Positions 35,201 to 48,545 are shown, numbered from the stretch's first letter. The stretch: 64,000 nt of DNA from Girardinichthys multiradiatus (GCF_021462225.1 NC_061804.1:42161975-42225974); one strand, 5' to 3'. The notes: generated by a model from the letters alone, not told the origin. Numbers and translations are program-made.

Positions 35201-35640
35201 AACTTTAGAAAGAAATATACAGTAAATTAAATTGAAAGTTAATAACAGAGCTTTTATTCAATCAGTGAAGTTTAAATGGTGTTATTTTACATTTTGTCCT
35301 CAAACAGATGAAAGTTACTCCCACACTTACCTATATTTTAAAGAAAGAGAGGAGTAGTGATGTCATATTTAGACACAATTACAAGTTTAATTGTTGAGCC
35401 AGTCTACAAGAAAAATAAATTGGTAGTGATTCATAAATTACATGACCCCTCTGTGACTTCAAACAGCTGACAACGCACTGATTTATCATGTTTCTGCTGC
35501 ATGGAACATAAACAGAATATTATGAATTTAATTTCCTTCTTCTGATAAAAACTTCTAACAGAAATATAAAAACAGGAGGGTATGTTTACTGTACAGTTAA
35601 ATTATTAAAGAGTGTAACATATATATATTGTAAATCCCCG
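35201..35640. other. intron, no gene seen
   Basis: No recognised feature. Confidence 0.5.
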
Positions 35641-36730
35641 TATGGTTTGTACCTCTGTAGCGGGGTCTGTCACGTTCTGAGGTTTAGGTTGACCAAAGCG
35701 CATATAAGAGCAGCATATTTTAAAAATCTTCAGCTTTATTCCAAAGGGTTTCAAAAATGAAGCAAAAGCACTGCAGGTGAAATCAATAAGTCAAAATCCA
35801 AAACTTACAAAGTAGACTCTGCAGGAAACATGGTAATACTTAGACCATAGTCGAGGGTAGAGAACGGGGTTGTGAACGGAAGGAACCAGCAAAGTACAAT
35901 GAGAACCAGAGAGCTAATAAACAGATGGGAGTGAGGTATGGACCAATGAGACACTGAGGCAGGTAATCAGATGAGAATGGAAATTAGGTGTGGACCAGGC
36001 TATAGAGAACTGAGGGAACCTGGATGGTTGCTAAGGTGACCAAACTAGAAGACAAAAGGAACACGAGGAAAGCTAGACAATGACATAACCAAAGGAACCT
36101 GACTACAAAAACAAAACTATAAATAACAAAACTCAGGGAAACAGACCTAAGCAAAACTATGGACGAAGATAATGGACCAAAAGAAACATAAGAACCTAGA
36201 ATAATCATTAGTTAAAGTAAACTGAGAAACTAGAGGGAATAGAAGAGAACCCCAAAACCTAATAATTAACAAAGAACCCATAAAGAAACTCTGACCATAA
36301 ATAAATAAAACCTAAACCACAGAAAGGAAACCAGGACGAGGAGGAACAGAGAAAATAAACTAGTAAACAAAGAGCGCAGGTGAACAAATACCAAAACATA
36401 AATGAACACAGATATACTAAATGAGAAACTAAACTAGAAACTACAAGGAAGACAAGGGAACTAGAATAGCAACAAATATAATAATAGTCATAATCATAAG
36501 AAAACCATAAGAAATAGGAAAACATAATAATAACAATAATAAGAAGAAAACCATACAAAGTAATAAGAAAGCAACCATGAAGAAAACTTAACGAAAAGGA
36601 AAGAAAACAACAAAACACTAGGAGGCGGTAGAGGGAACAAAACTAACAGGGAGCAAAAGGAAATAAACAAACATGACTGCAAAAACCCAAACTAAATAAA
36701 CGGTTGAAAACACAAGACCACAACAAAGTC
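35640..36730. repeat. T-poor, strand-asymmetric repeat-like block
   Basis: From about 35870 to 36720 the plus strand has very few T residues and long runs such as aaacaaaactataaataac and aagaaaaccatacaaagtaa. A shorter relative seems to lie at 5815-6100 (both share accaatgaga/c and gagagagctaa-like words). It is probably a dispersed repeat whose right end is near ttgcatcacgac (36738). Long minus-strand frames here come from composition. Confidence 0.5.
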
Positions 36731-38587
36731 CAAAATGTTGCATCACGACAGGGCCATTGTTTCATGCATGTTCAGCACCACAAAACATAGTTTATATAGA
36801 AAAAAAACCTTCACAGAAATGCCAAGACATAAAAGCAGAAAGACGCTCCTGGGTAGCAGCCTACATAGAGCCAGACCACATTGTTCCACTGATGCTTTAA
36901 AAACTTTCATCCAGTTTGAACGAAATAGTGTCTTACAAGCCATAGGTCAAAATAGACCAGATTAAGTGTAAAACTGAAGGTGTCTGTCTTTTTTAAAATA
37001 GTACAGAAATGAAAAACAAAGGTATTTTTGTCAGTTCACAGAATAAATGGTAAAACATAATGAAATAAGGTTTTCCGCTGCTAAATGCAATACTCACTCA
37101 ATGTGACAGTGTCTCATTGCATACCTGGTGACCTGTTGATTTTCCATACTCCACCATTTGTATTCCACTTCTGTTGCAAATAACCTGAAAACAAAATGAT
37201 ATTGCTACTTCTGGGTTTAATCAAGCTGGCAGATCTTGAAACTCTTGTGTGTCATCATTGTCAAACAATGAATGCATTGCTTTGGTAAGGAGTGTTAGAC
37301 AATATCTAAGTATACACATTTTCTGTCAGAAATGTTGGGTCAAAGGAGTGTGAATTATGTTCTCCTTTTGACGTGAGCCATAATTACCTCTAAGTAATAT
37401 ATATGACATTTTTGTAACAGTATGACACATAACAATTAGGTATGAATAGATTTACCTTTACACCGCCAGCAGCTATAGACATTTAAACCAATATTTCTCT
37501 CATTCCTGAACTTGGAAAGTGTTGGCTCTGTTATTTGGAGGGAATGTCAACATAGAATTGACTTTGCAAAAATGTCCATCTCAGCTGAGTTTTAAACTTG
37601 ACAAATGTTAGTGTTGTATCAAACTAAAATTTGTTATATTCTTACTGCTCTGTCTGAGTTTTTAATCAGTTGCTAGGATTTGCCACAAACCTACCTGGGA
37701 TACCACTTGGTGTTATATTGGTGTTGATGAAAGCTACAGGCTGCTGCCTACATCTGAAACAAAACCAGAATATTTCCATTTCTGATATTCCTGAATTGCA
37801 TGATTTACATTTGGTTCTGAATGTGTTGTTTTTCTACCTGACACCAAAGCTAAGTCCAAACAGGTGTGTTTATATTCCTACCATTCTAAATATTTAATGA
37901 ATTTTAAAACTGCGGTTTTGTAGTTGTGTAACCAGCTAACCAGGTTTTTGGATGATGGGATTTGGGGTTTTACGTTCTTTATTGGTACTGTTAAATAAAC
38001 TGACGTTTTGCTCACTTATAGCTGCCTTGAAATATATGTACATTTGCCAATATTTTAATTGTGAAAACTGTTTATCGTTTTAAAACTGTGGAAAAATGTA
38101 GTGTCATGTAGTACTTGGTGATTGAATCAAAATAGGCTCTGAATCCAGTTTGTTGTTGTCAGGTTATTGTTCTTAAATACTTGTAATTGAGTTCAGCATG
38201 ATTTTCTTTAGTGTGTCATAATTATGTTATATCCTTCTTCTGTGCACCACCCTGACTGCAAGAGAAACTGTTGCCATGTGTCACCAAACATCTGCATCCC
38301 CACTCTGTAAAATGGGTCTAGGATAACTTTATATTTTGCACTACACTAAAGCCTGAAAATGATAATGCAGCATGTTGCTGGTTATCCATGTTTGTAAATG
38401 ACTTTTTATGAAGTAGGTGTTTTGAAGTACAACCCTTATGATCCTTATTCCTAAATATAAGCGCTGTTTTCTTTAATGTCACGTGTTTGTTTTTAATGCA
38501 GGTGAAAATGTCTTCAGCACCATCTGTGAGTCAGAAAATACTGGCTCTTTAAATGTTCTTGTATTTACTTCTGTATTTTTGACGTAG
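36731..38587. other. intron, no gene seen
   Basis: Intron leading to the large tail exon. Nothing recognised. Confidence 0.5.
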
Positions 38588-40219
38588 GTCATCTTCAGGA
38601 AAGGTGAGTCCTGAGAGCATACATTCAAAGGCATCCCCATCAGAGTCATCTGAAGACAGTCATGACCAGCGTGGAAGGAAACCACCTCCCAGTCCAGGAA
38701 AGAAGGAAGACTTATCCTTATACAAGAAGACCAAAAGAGCAATAACAAGCAAGAGGTACATGTCCAAACATGAAGCTGAACCAACAACACCTATTGAACT
38801 TATCAGTCGAGGCCCAGATGGACGTTTTGTCATTGATCCTACTGATGCAGAAATGTCAGTCAAGTCCCGGCGTATTGAGGGCTTTCCCTTCGTGGAAGAA
38901 TCAGACCTTTATCCTGAATTCCGGCAATCAGATGAAGAAAATGACGATCCCAGGCCTCTTCCGCCAGTTATGGCACCACTTCGTCCTCACCAGATTTCCC
39001 CACTCTCCAGTCAGGAATCATATCTCCAGCCTCCAGCCTACAGTCCCCGTTTTCACAGGCCCTTTGAAGGTATGACTATCATGGAGAGTAGTCAACTCCA
39101 GGCCACAGGACAGATCCGAGGCTCTCTACACCATAGAGCTTTCTATGGCTATCTAGGACCACCTGGAGATCATGATCCCCCACCTCCTTTTTACATGCCT
39201 GATACCAGCCCTCTGAGGTCTGTCATGTCCTCTCCTCCATACTTTGCTGAGGGTCCTTTTGCACACCCAATGATTCCCGAAGAAATTGGTGAGGGGGATT
39301 TTCCACAATATGCTGTGTCAAGTTTCCCACTTCCTCTGACATTGACCTCTTCCTCGCATTCACCAGAGATTTGGCAGGGACTAGATTTTACCTTTTCAAG
39401 TCTGGAGGGGCCTCAGTTTATTTTTCCCCCACACCACCCTTTGCATCCCCGCCATGACCCTTCGTATGCCTCTCCACCTCATGTTCTTCCCCTTAGTGCG
39501 TTCCAGCATTCTTCCCTTCCAATGCCTACCTACCCAGCAGTCCTGCCACGTGAGGCCCCAAAGAGTCATACAAGCAAGTCTCCCAGCAAGGCCAGGCCTC
39601 ATGGCTCCCCAGCCAGGCATTTAGCTATGCAAGAGGCACATTTAGGGCAGCTAAGACCTTCAGGCCATAGTATGGGTGTGCCAGTTTTGTCTTATACTGA
39701 TCCAATGGCTCATATTGTCCCTAGCACATTCAGTAACCTGGATACACGATGGTTTGAAACCACACCTCGTTTTAGTCCCAGGCAGACTCGTAGGATGGAT
39801 GGCTTGCATCAGGTGGTTCTTCAACCCTCTCGACTTTCACCTCTTACCCAAAGCCCCCTTAGCTCTCAAGAGGGCTCCCCAGAGATTGTAGTACGCCCAC
39901 GTCCACGTCCAAGCATAGTGCAGCCTCCCATACCCCCAGGGATGTCTGAGATTACCCTCCTTCCTCCTTCTACAGCCAGCTTTTCAAGGAGATCATCCCC
40001 ATCCTCGTCACCTGCTCATGGTCAGGGTAGCAGGAGAGCAAGCCCCAGCTACCGTTCCCACATGGCTTTTGCCACCGCTGCAACCAGTTACCCAGCTTCC
40101 CAGTCCCCATCGCCACCCATGCCAAGCAGCAGCATATTTGGGCAGATGCCAGCTCATAGAAGAACTGAGGAGGAGATCCTTCCATCTGAGCCCTCTCCAC
40201 CCCAGTTGTCAGCTTCAGG
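38588..40219 (+). CDS. igsf9b: igsf9b large cytoplasmic tail exon
   Basis: A 1632-base exon, acceptor gacgtag, donor gtaggt (40220). Its first g completes the split Pro codon, followed by SSSGKVSPES and about 540 open codons. The encoded tail is Pro/Ser-rich and probably disordered, with blocks matching IGSF9B: DLSLYKKTKRAITSKRY near 38710, TTPIELISRGPDGRF near 38790, RRIEGFPF and YPEFRQSDEEN near 38870-38940, QESYLQPPAYSPRF near 39015, VVLQPSRLSPLTQSPLSS near 39815, and EITLLPPST near 39945. The last codons read PPQLSASG; an in-frame stop follows at once if the donor is not used (40221-40223), so intron retention would end the protein here. It leaves gg, phase 2, for the next exon. Confidence 0.92.
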
Positions 40220-41801
40220 GTAGGTCTGTTAGGCATGCAGAGAGGGATGCCATTTGTGTCATCTGCCTTAACCCATAATGCTTTAACGTGGGACGTTGCT
40301 CTAAAATTTGGCTACCAACGTTCTATCTATCTGTTTTTAAAATTATCAATTGGATCATGGTTTTAAAAGTTGGGTTTTGTTTTATAAGATCGTAAAATAA
40401 AAACTATATAACTCTAAGCAAGCTACTTTTTTAAATACATTGGCATTCTGGGATGTTAACTCGCAGTTTTGAGTTTTCCCAATGCTGCTGTTCATCTCAG
40501 ACATCAAGTTTGAGGTATTCACTCACTGCATCTGTGAGGCACTGTCTCCAAGTTGACCAGCTAAAAAAAGTAAAGCATGTAAATAAAGTAATAAAAGAAA
40601 AACACTTCAAACTAATACAAGCAAATAATTAGTTGGATTGGAACGCATTGTATTCATAGACTTCATATAAGACCTAGCTGCAGTCCTTATAGTCAGATAT
40701 CATTTAAGATCCTAGTTTTTTCCATCTGTATCATGCATTACCCTGCTTTCACTTAACAGGCGGAAACCCATATTATTCATCTAATTAATTCCCTTAAAAA
40801 AACACCATTATGCCTAGTTCCAAGCCTTTCAAAGTGCCTTTATTAAGCAGAAGGATGCTTTAAGAAGAGTTCATCTTGGCAGGCCCTGCGGCCCATCCTC
40901 AGCCTTTGATTGCATGATCAAATCTACCTTACCTTCCAACCTCTCAGATTGTTCCTACCCACCTTCCTTTTCCCTTTCTATCACTCTTTTTCCACAAACT
41001 TTTTAGTCTTACCAGGTCACCCCCAGGTCTGATTACCAAGGAGAGGTTTTTGGGCAAAGTGTGTCACAGGGCCTGTCCGCTTCTCATGTACTGCAATGTC
41101 TCCATCATTATGAATTAGGGGCAGTGTGGTGGTTCTTAATGACTCCTGGAGTCTTACCTGCTTTGTTTTTGATTGATCTCAGCTATCTGGGCAGCGTTGT
41201 TGTGACCAGGTCCTCTACACCGCAATAGGTAAGGGTTGGATCCATGTCTGAAAGGGGGGGGTTAGCAGGTGGGACTTTTTGATCACCTCGTCCTTTAAAG
41301 GGGAATACAAGACTTTGAGTCTTTGTTTGATTTGTTCCTTCTGTCACTCAGTACATGTAATTTGTTTGTGTTTAATTTTTTTCTTTTTGTCAAAGTGGCT
41401 ATGCATTTTACGTTCTGCAGTCTTAAGTACATTATGCATTCTGATTGACATGCATATGCCATCTGTTATCCGAGAGATCAGGACAAAGAGGTATCAGCAA
41501 CAGGACTTGGTTCCTTGACATGCTGGAGTTGTTTGTTAATTGACTACAATTACATACAGCAGTCTATCCAATATAATCCTTACCACAGAACAATGTGCCC
41601 TATGCTAACACATCACCACGGGTTGTTATTCATACATGTACCAGGTCTTTTTGGAGTTTTGAATCCAACTAAATACTAAGCACTGTTATCATAAGCATTC
41701 TGGTTTAACATAATTAGACTCCAAGTGGTTAGAATAATCAGATGGTGGTTTTAGTCCAGCCTTTGCCTTAAGTGACTATCTGCTTCACACCTTCTAAGAA
41801 A
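40220..41801. other. intron after the large tail exon, no gene seen
   Basis: No element recognised. If the donor at 40220 is skipped, translation stops at 40221-40223 and this becomes 3' UTR. Confidence 0.5.
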
Positions 41802-43062
41802 CAGTGTCTTGCAAAAGTACTCATACACCCTTAGCTTGAAGAAAGGAAAAGCAAATATGATGTTCATTTTTTTTTTTACAAAACCTCCTTTGAAAGTGTA
41901 GCATGTATGTGGTTTCAACGCCTCAGTCAATAATTTGTCGAATCACCTTGTTCTGCAAGACGTTTGGGATATGGCATTACCTATTTATATTTTTGCCCAT
42001 TCTTCACCTCTAAGTTGCTTAAGCTCATTCATATTGGATGGTAATCGACTGTGAACAGTATTTTTCAAGTCTTGCCACAGATTTTCAATTGGATTTAGGT
42101 TTGGACTTTGCCTGGACTATTCTAAGACACAAATATGCTTTGATCTAAACTATTCCATTGTAGCTCTGGCTGTATGTTCAAGGTTGTTGTACCTTGGCAG
42201 ATTCTAATGAGGTTTCTTTCAGGATTTCCTTGTATTCAGCTCCATGCATCTTTCTATGACCTCTGACCAACTTGTTTGTTGCTGCTGAAGAAAACCCATT
42301 CCCACACCATGATGCTGTTACCACCATGCTTCAAGGAGGAAAAAGGGTCTTCGGGGTGATGTGCATTGTTAGTTGTTCTCCAGACATATTGTTTTGAAGG
42401 CAGGCCAGTAAATCCAGTTTTGACCTTATCTGACCAGAGCACCTTCTTCCACATGTTTGCTGTCTGCTACATGGCTTTTGCCAAATTTCAAACAAGAGTT
42501 CATTTGGCTATCTTTCAACACTGGCTTTTTATCTTGCCACTCCACCAGAAACACCAGTAATAGTTGTCCTGAGTTGTCCTAGAGGATTTCCTTAGCTCCT
42601 TTGGGGATACCAAAGGCCTCCTGGCTGCTTCTCTGATTAATGTTGTATTGCCTGGCCTGTCAGTTGCGGTGGACAGCCCTGCCTTAGTAAGTTTTCGGTT
42701 TTGACATACTTTTTCCACTTTCAATATTGTTTTCTAACTCTGCTTTAAACGTCTTCACAACTTTCTCCATGGCCTTTGTGCTGTGTTTCTTGGTCTTTAT
42801 GATGCTGTTTGTTCTCTAATGTTCTCTAACAAACCTCTAAGGCTTTCACAGAACAGCTGCTCACTAATTAGGTGACCTTTGAAGACACTGCACTGGTTGT
42901 GTTGGATTTTATTAAAGGACTCAGAGTAAGGGGGCTAATTACTACTGCACATTACTCTTTTTAGATTGTTGATTTTATTTATTTTATTCAGATTTTTATT
43001 TGTAAAAATATCTAAATCCATTTAATCTTTTCTTTTCACAATTGTCTCCTACTTTGTGTATA

Positions 43063-44674
43063 CAGGTCCTTCTCAAAATATTAGCATATTGTGATAAAGT
43101 TCATTATTTTCCATAATGTCATGATGAAAATTTAACATTCATATATTTTAGATTCATTGCACACTAACTGAAATATTTCAGGTCTTTTACTGTCTTAATA
43201 CGGATGATTTTGGCATACAGCTCATGAAAACCCAAAATTCCTATCTCACAAAATTAGCATATCATTAAAAGGGTCTCTAAACGAGCTATGAACCTAATCA
43301 TCTGAATCAACGAGTTAACTCTAAACACCTGCAAAAGATTCCTGAGGCCTTTAAAACTCCCAGCCTGATTCATCACTCAAAACCCCAATCATGGGTAAGA
43401 CTGCCGACCTGACTGCTGTCCAGAAGGCCACTATTGACACCCTCTAGCAAGAAGGTAAGACACAGGAAGAAATTTCTGAACGAATAGGTGTTCCCAGAGT
43501 GCTGTATCAAGGCACCTCAGTGGGAAGTCTGTGGGAAGGAAAAAGTGTGGCAGAAAACGCTGCACAACAAGAAGAGGTGACCGGACCCTAAGGAAGATTG
43601 TGGAGAAGGGCCGATTCCAGACCTTGGGGGACCTGCGGAAGCAGTGGACTGAGTCTGGAGTAGAAACATCCAGAGCCACCGTGCACAGGCGTGTGCAGGA
43701 AATGGGCTACAGGTGCCGCATTCCCCAGGTCAAGCCACTTTTGAACCAGAAACAGCAGCAGAAGCGCCTGACCTGGGCTACAGAGAAGCAGCACTGGACT
43801 GTTGCTCAGTGGTCCAAAGTAATTTTTTCGGATGAAAGCAAATCAAATTCTGCATATCATTCGGAAATCAAGGTGCCAGAGTCTGGAGGAAGACTGGGGA
43901 GAAGGAAATGCCAAAATGCCAGAAGTCCAGTGTCAAGTACCAACAGTCAGTGATGGTCTGGGGTGCCGTGTCAGCTGCTGGTGTTGGTCCACTGTGTTTT
44001 ATCAAGGGCAGGGTCAATGCAGCTAGCTATCAGGAGATTTTAGAGCACTTCATGCTTCCATCTGCTGAAAAGCTTTATGGAGATGAAGATTTCATTTTTC
44101 AGCACGACCTGGCACCTGCTCACAGTGCCAAAACCACTGGTAAATGGTTTACTGACCATGGTATCACTGCTCAATTGGCCTGCCAACTCTCCTGACCTGA
44201 ACCCCATAGAGAATCTGTGGGATATTGTGAAGAGAACGTTGAGAGACTCAAGACCCAACACTCTGGATGAGCTAAAGGCCGCTATCGAAGCATCCTGGGC
44301 CTCCATAAGACCTCAGCAGTGCCACAGGCTGATTGCCTCCATGCCACGCCGCATTGAAGCAGTCATTTCTGCAAAAGGATTCCCGACCAAGTATTGAGTG
44401 CATAACTGTACATGATTATTTGAAGGTTGATGTTTTTTGTATTAAAAACACTTTTCTTTTATTGGTGGGATGAAATATGCTAATTTTGTGAGATAGGAAT
44501 TTTGGGTTTTCATGAGCTGTATGCCAAAATCATCCGTATTAAGACAATAAAAGACCTGAAATATTTCAGTTAGTGTGCAATGAATCTAAAATATATGAAT
44601 GTTAAATTTTCATCATGACATTATGGAAAATAATGAACTTTATCACAATATGCTAATATTTTGAGAAGGAGCTG
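43063..44674 (+). mobile_element. Tc1-like transposon, copy 2, nested
   Basis: TA-flanked (43061-43062, 44675-44676) with ends caggtccttctcaaaatat and the inverse. Both terminal repeats are long, about 210 bases, and nearly symmetric (tcatgatgaaaatttaac, gaaatatttcaggtctttta, cagctcatgaaaacccaaaa). It is 1612 bases, against 1501 for copy 1. It has one mismatch in the outermost right end (gagctgta instead of gacctgta). Confidence 0.92.
43391..44397 (+). pseudogene. Tc1-like transposase, broken (copy 2)
   Basis: Same protein family as at 2365-3350. Lesions: an in-frame stop in the N-terminal helix region (ctctagcaa at 43442), a one-base loss in the aataggtgttcc stretch (43484-43496), a 5-base duplication after FSDESK (near 43843), and a 2-base loss near 44169. 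The linker that copy 1 has lost (PQVKPL) is present. DNA-binding and catalytic blocks (FSDESK, QHDLAPAHS, NSPDLNPIENLWD) can all be seen in different frames. Confidence 0.9.
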
Positions 44675-44783
44675 TATAGCAGAAATTTGCAACTGTATCA
44701 CGTATAATAAAAAAAATACATTCAGGTTTATGTTGTAATGTATAGAAAAGTTCAAGAGGTATGAATACTTTTGCAAGGCAATG

Positions 44784-46658
44784 GAGTGGTGTGTTAAGGT
44801 TTGTAAAGATAAATGTTTTTTTAGCGTCACATTTGTTTATTTATATTTTATTTATATATTTTAGATTTATGTCACAGATATCTTTATGAACCTTAGTAAG
44901 TCATAGTTGGTTAATATCTGATTAGTCTTCAGTTAATATGGCAGCAACTCAGTTCCATCAAGTAAGAGACTAACAAGTCACTCCTTTAATTTGTCTGTGC
45001 TATGAGTAGCTGCTTATAAATCTGGCTTATGACTTTAACCACTTCCCTGAGCCATGTAGCAAGTGAATAGGCAAATATCTTTTCACAATGGACATCTATT
45101 TCAAGAGAGAGCATAATTCACTCTTAACTGCTGAAATCTTGAAATTGCTTTGCTACAAAATGCATGGTGAACACCCAGCAAAAGAAGACAAAAACTGCAT
45201 GTCAAGAACATAGTTGAATGTCGCCCTCATTTCGTCTTCTTTCCTTTACCCCTTTAGTCTACCATTTCCTTAATTGAACAATCTTAACCAGGATGGAATC
45301 AATTATAGTTTGATCTTGTCAAGTCTATTATTTGCAGAAGCTGAGTAAACTGATTCCTAAGCCTTGGGTTTTCTTTCCTGTTTGACCCATCCCTATAAAA
45401 CATACTGATTGTTGTGACTTTAGCTTCTTTCAGATAGATTGGCAATAAACACAACAACAAACTCCCCATTATGGATCTGTGTCCTTTCCTATCATAAAAA
45501 TGATCTGCCTTAGATACGTGGCATTTTCAGATCATGCAGTTGTGGCTACAGAATCAAAGGGGCGTGGCCTACAACTCGCAGGATCATCTGTGTAAAACAT
45601 GCAAGATTATCCTTCTGGGAACCCACACACACAGTGCTCATGTAGGCTTTCTGAATGCATTCAGTACCTTAAATAAAAACAAAGAGGGTGTGTGCCACTC
45701 TCAGCATGTTATTATTTGCATCAACATCTACAAGATCTCTGCTCTGTGTGCACCGCAGACAGTGCTGCTGCAGCCGCTGCTACTAATTGGCTTTATGTCA
45801 TATCACTACATCGCACTCGTTCTGCAGTCCCATATTACCTCTTTCAGATCATAGTGGTTACAGGTTATGACTACTTCTTGAGGTGGATCATGGGTGCAGT
45901 CTTGGTGGGTTAAATGTACCCCCCGATTCTGTGCTGGAACTTTTCCATTGATTGCTTAGCATTATAAACACATATATATGTGGAAATCAGGAAATGAAAG
46001 GATGATCTGAAAGGGGCTTTAGGTTAAGGGTCACAAAAGAGCTATGGTACAGTGGTAGAGGGCATTGACTGCAATGTACAGTGTAGACTTCAGCACATTA
46101 AAGTGAGCCTCCCAACTCATTTAAGGTTTAACATTTATCAACTTATTTAAAACAGAACCATCTGCTCCCAGTATTTCCTGCTGTTGCCTTTGCTAGTTTT
46201 GGGATATAAAGTTTGCAAAATAATCTGCTTTGAAACACCAGCCTTATCAACACTGTGTTCCTTCCAGGAGCCAGACAGACAACCTAGCATGTTGTCACAG
46301 TGATCACATCTTTTATTCCAAAAATATCAAGCATAATCCTTAAAACCCGAAAGATGACATAGTGCGGTTTCTGCAAAGACTAAGGTGGGATTGCTGAATC
46401 AGACTATTCATTGTCTATTGATTTCTTTAAAGAGTGCTAAAATGTTGACTCTTCAGTTTTTTAGAAGGACTACACACGTGCAATTAAATATATGCAGGTT
46501 ATGAAACAATATAGGTCAGCAGTTTTCAGGTTTGAAGTATTTTCACAAATAACATAGATGGATAACAAGACATATCATAATGAATACGATCATTTTAATA
46601 ATGATAATATTTTTGTTCACTACATATATTAGATCACATATTTTCTACAACAACTCTA
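44784..46658. other. intron or 3' region, no gene seen
   Basis: No element or exon recognised. Confidence 0.5.
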
Positions 46659-47130
46659 AAGGGCCTTTCAGACAGGACGCAGTTTGCGTTGTGCTTGCCG
46701 CTGGGTTCAGTGCAGTTGTGCCACGCGCCACGTGGGCTGTTCGCCCCAAGGCACTCTGCTGGCTGGATTGGCGGCACCATTCAATTGATGTCAGTAGCAA
46801 ACATGTATGCAGCAAGGAAGATGAGGCTGTGGATTCATGAAACCTTCAGGTCCAGAGAGAAGCTTGGGGAGTTCAGGCTGTTGAAAGAGCTCCGTTTTCA
46901 CAGCATCAGTTTTCATTGCCTAACCTAAAATAAGCTGTCTGACTTAAAACACACCTGACATGCCTAGTTGGCAGGAAATTTGTTTCCATGCTGCTGAGTT
47001 TTTCTCAATGTCCCTGTACAGTCTCGAACTTGTGTCAAAAATGTCAGGTAATTCAGAAACGCGCAATATCAACTTCTCCATTTTGCTTTCTGTTCTTTCC
47101 CGCTGATGACTCTGTTTCAACAGTGTATTC
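46659..47130 (+). mobile_element. Harbinger-like relic
   Basis: agggcctttcagacaggacgc resembles the terminus of teleost Harbinger-like elements. It is followed by tgtatgcagcaaggaagatg and a frame reading MRLWIHETFRSREKLGEFRLL then KELRF, similar to the N-terminus of Harbinger transposases. The rest is lost; the right part (tgtacagtctcgaacttgtg, aattcagaaacgcgcaatat) may be the other end. Confidence 0.5.
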
Positions 47131-47403
47131 GTCACTGCAGTCGCAGTGCTTGGTAACCAACAACAAATGATGTTAGAGCCAGGCTTAAACCTACTGAGTT
47201 AGTATAATTTTTTCCCACTAATTTTTAAATCAAACCATAAGAACACTGAGCTCAGCTTCAGGAAAAGTTGATTAGCACTAAAATAACAGCACCTCACTGT
47301 CTTTCATCTTCCAACTGCTTGTAGGTCAGTATACAAAAACATTTGCATTTGCAGTATCGCCATCTGGTGTCTAAAAATCCTGCTTAAAATGACTTATTTA
47401 ATT
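47131..47403. other. intron, no gene seen
   Basis: No recognised feature. Confidence 0.4.
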
Positions 47404-48545
47404 CAATTCAAAAATACTTTATTAATCCCAATGGGAAATTAAATGTTGTTGTAGCTCATATTATGCAGGTTTCTTCAAAGAGCCGTTGTAGATGCTGATG
47501 GCTGTGGGCAGGAAGGGTCTCCTGTAGCGCTCCGTCTTACAGCAGATCTGAAGATGCCTCTGACTGAAGACACTGTTGTTGTAGGACAGTCTCATGAAGA
47601 GGATGCACAGGGTTCTCCATAATGTTCTTCTCTTCATGAAGAATCCTTCTTTGCACAATGATCTCCAGAGGTTCCAGAGGAGTCCTCAGAACAGAACCAG
47701 CCTTCTTTATCAGCTTGTTGAGCTTTTTTAAGTCCCTGGCTCTGATGCTGCTTCCCCAGGAGATGATGGCAGAAGAAATCAGACTTATAGAAGATTTGCA
47801 ACATCTTGCTGCAAACACCAGAGGACCTAAGCTTCCTCAAGAAGTACAGTCTGCTCTGTCCCTTCTTGTAGACGGCTTCACAGTTGCATCTCCACTCCAG
47901 TCTGTTGTCCAGGTGAACACCGAGGTATTTATACTCCTCCACCAACTCCACTTCTTCTCCCATGATGGAAATAGTGTTTGACTTATTCCTGTTTCTCTTA
48001 AAATCTACAGTCATCTCCAGGTCCTTCAGGTCACTGGTGATTCAGGGTTTGTTATTGGGGAAGCATCTCACGATTCTGGTAGGGATGGTGTTATCCAGAC
48101 AGAAAGTTATATAGTCGGTTACACAGTCAGTCATGGCATTGATGTCCTCTCCATGTGGCTGACAGTGCGTCCCAGTCTGTAGCCTCAAAGCAACCTTGCA
48201 GGGCTTCTTCAGCTTCCTGTGACCATTTTCTCACAGTCCTCTTTATTACAGGTTGTATCTGAACAAGGGGCTTATATTTCGAGCAGAGAAAAACGAGATT
48301 GTGATCTGATTTGTCTAGAGGAGGTCTTGCTGTAGAGATGTATGAGTCCTTGACATTTGCATAAAACAAATCCAACGTTTTTCTTTTCCTCTGGTAGAGC
48401 AGCTGACAAACGCTTGAAACGTTGGAAGTGTAGCAGAGAGTGAAGCATGGTTAAAATCACCAGAAATTGCCACAAAAACATTGGGGTTTTTTTGGTCTAT
48501 AGCTTAGCAACAACTGAGCTGATGGCATCACATGCAGTGTTGGCA
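47404..48545 (-). mobile_element. LINE family X, copy 2 (minus), internal deletion
   Basis: 3' terminus at the left (aatactttattaatcccaat, then tgttgttgtagctcatatta). The minus strand has the RT C-terminal part (47634-48014: VDFKRNRNKSNTIS, EYKYLGVHLDNRLEWRC, KKGQSRLYFLRKL), then jumps to endonuclease sequence (48127-48375: MDLFYANVKDSYIS, LDKSDHNLVFL) and LHFQRFKRLSAALP (to 48481). The RT core between them is missing. A 30-base loss near 47785 breaks the C-terminal frame. Confidence 0.8.

Larger units (their letters stand above)
41802..44783 (-). mobile_element. old Tc1-like transposon (minus), interrupted near one end
   Basis: Ends cttgcaaaagtactcatac (left) and gtatgaatacttttgcaag (right) are inverted and of the same type as the element at 1482-4216. 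The minus strand carries transposase pieces: 42515-42724 with the HTH part (LIREAARRPLVSPKELRKS) and 42254-42454 with WKKVLWSDKVKT, YVWRTTNNAHHP and HGGNSIMVW around the first catalytic Asp. The Tc1 copy at 43063-44674 sits between the transposase and the right terminus. Confidence 0.75.

Noticed and set aside
36259..36682. Minus-strand frames rich in Leu/Phe/Tyr/Ser that look like membrane proteins
   Set aside because: They mirror the T-poor plus strand; the hydrophobic look comes from base composition, with no start context, splice signals or domain.
38479..38863. Minus-strand frames opposite the large igsf9b exon
   Set aside because: Antisense shadows of a long coding exon; no independent evidence.
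39396..39620. 74-codon minus-strand frame
   Set aside because: Shadow of the igsf9b tail exon.
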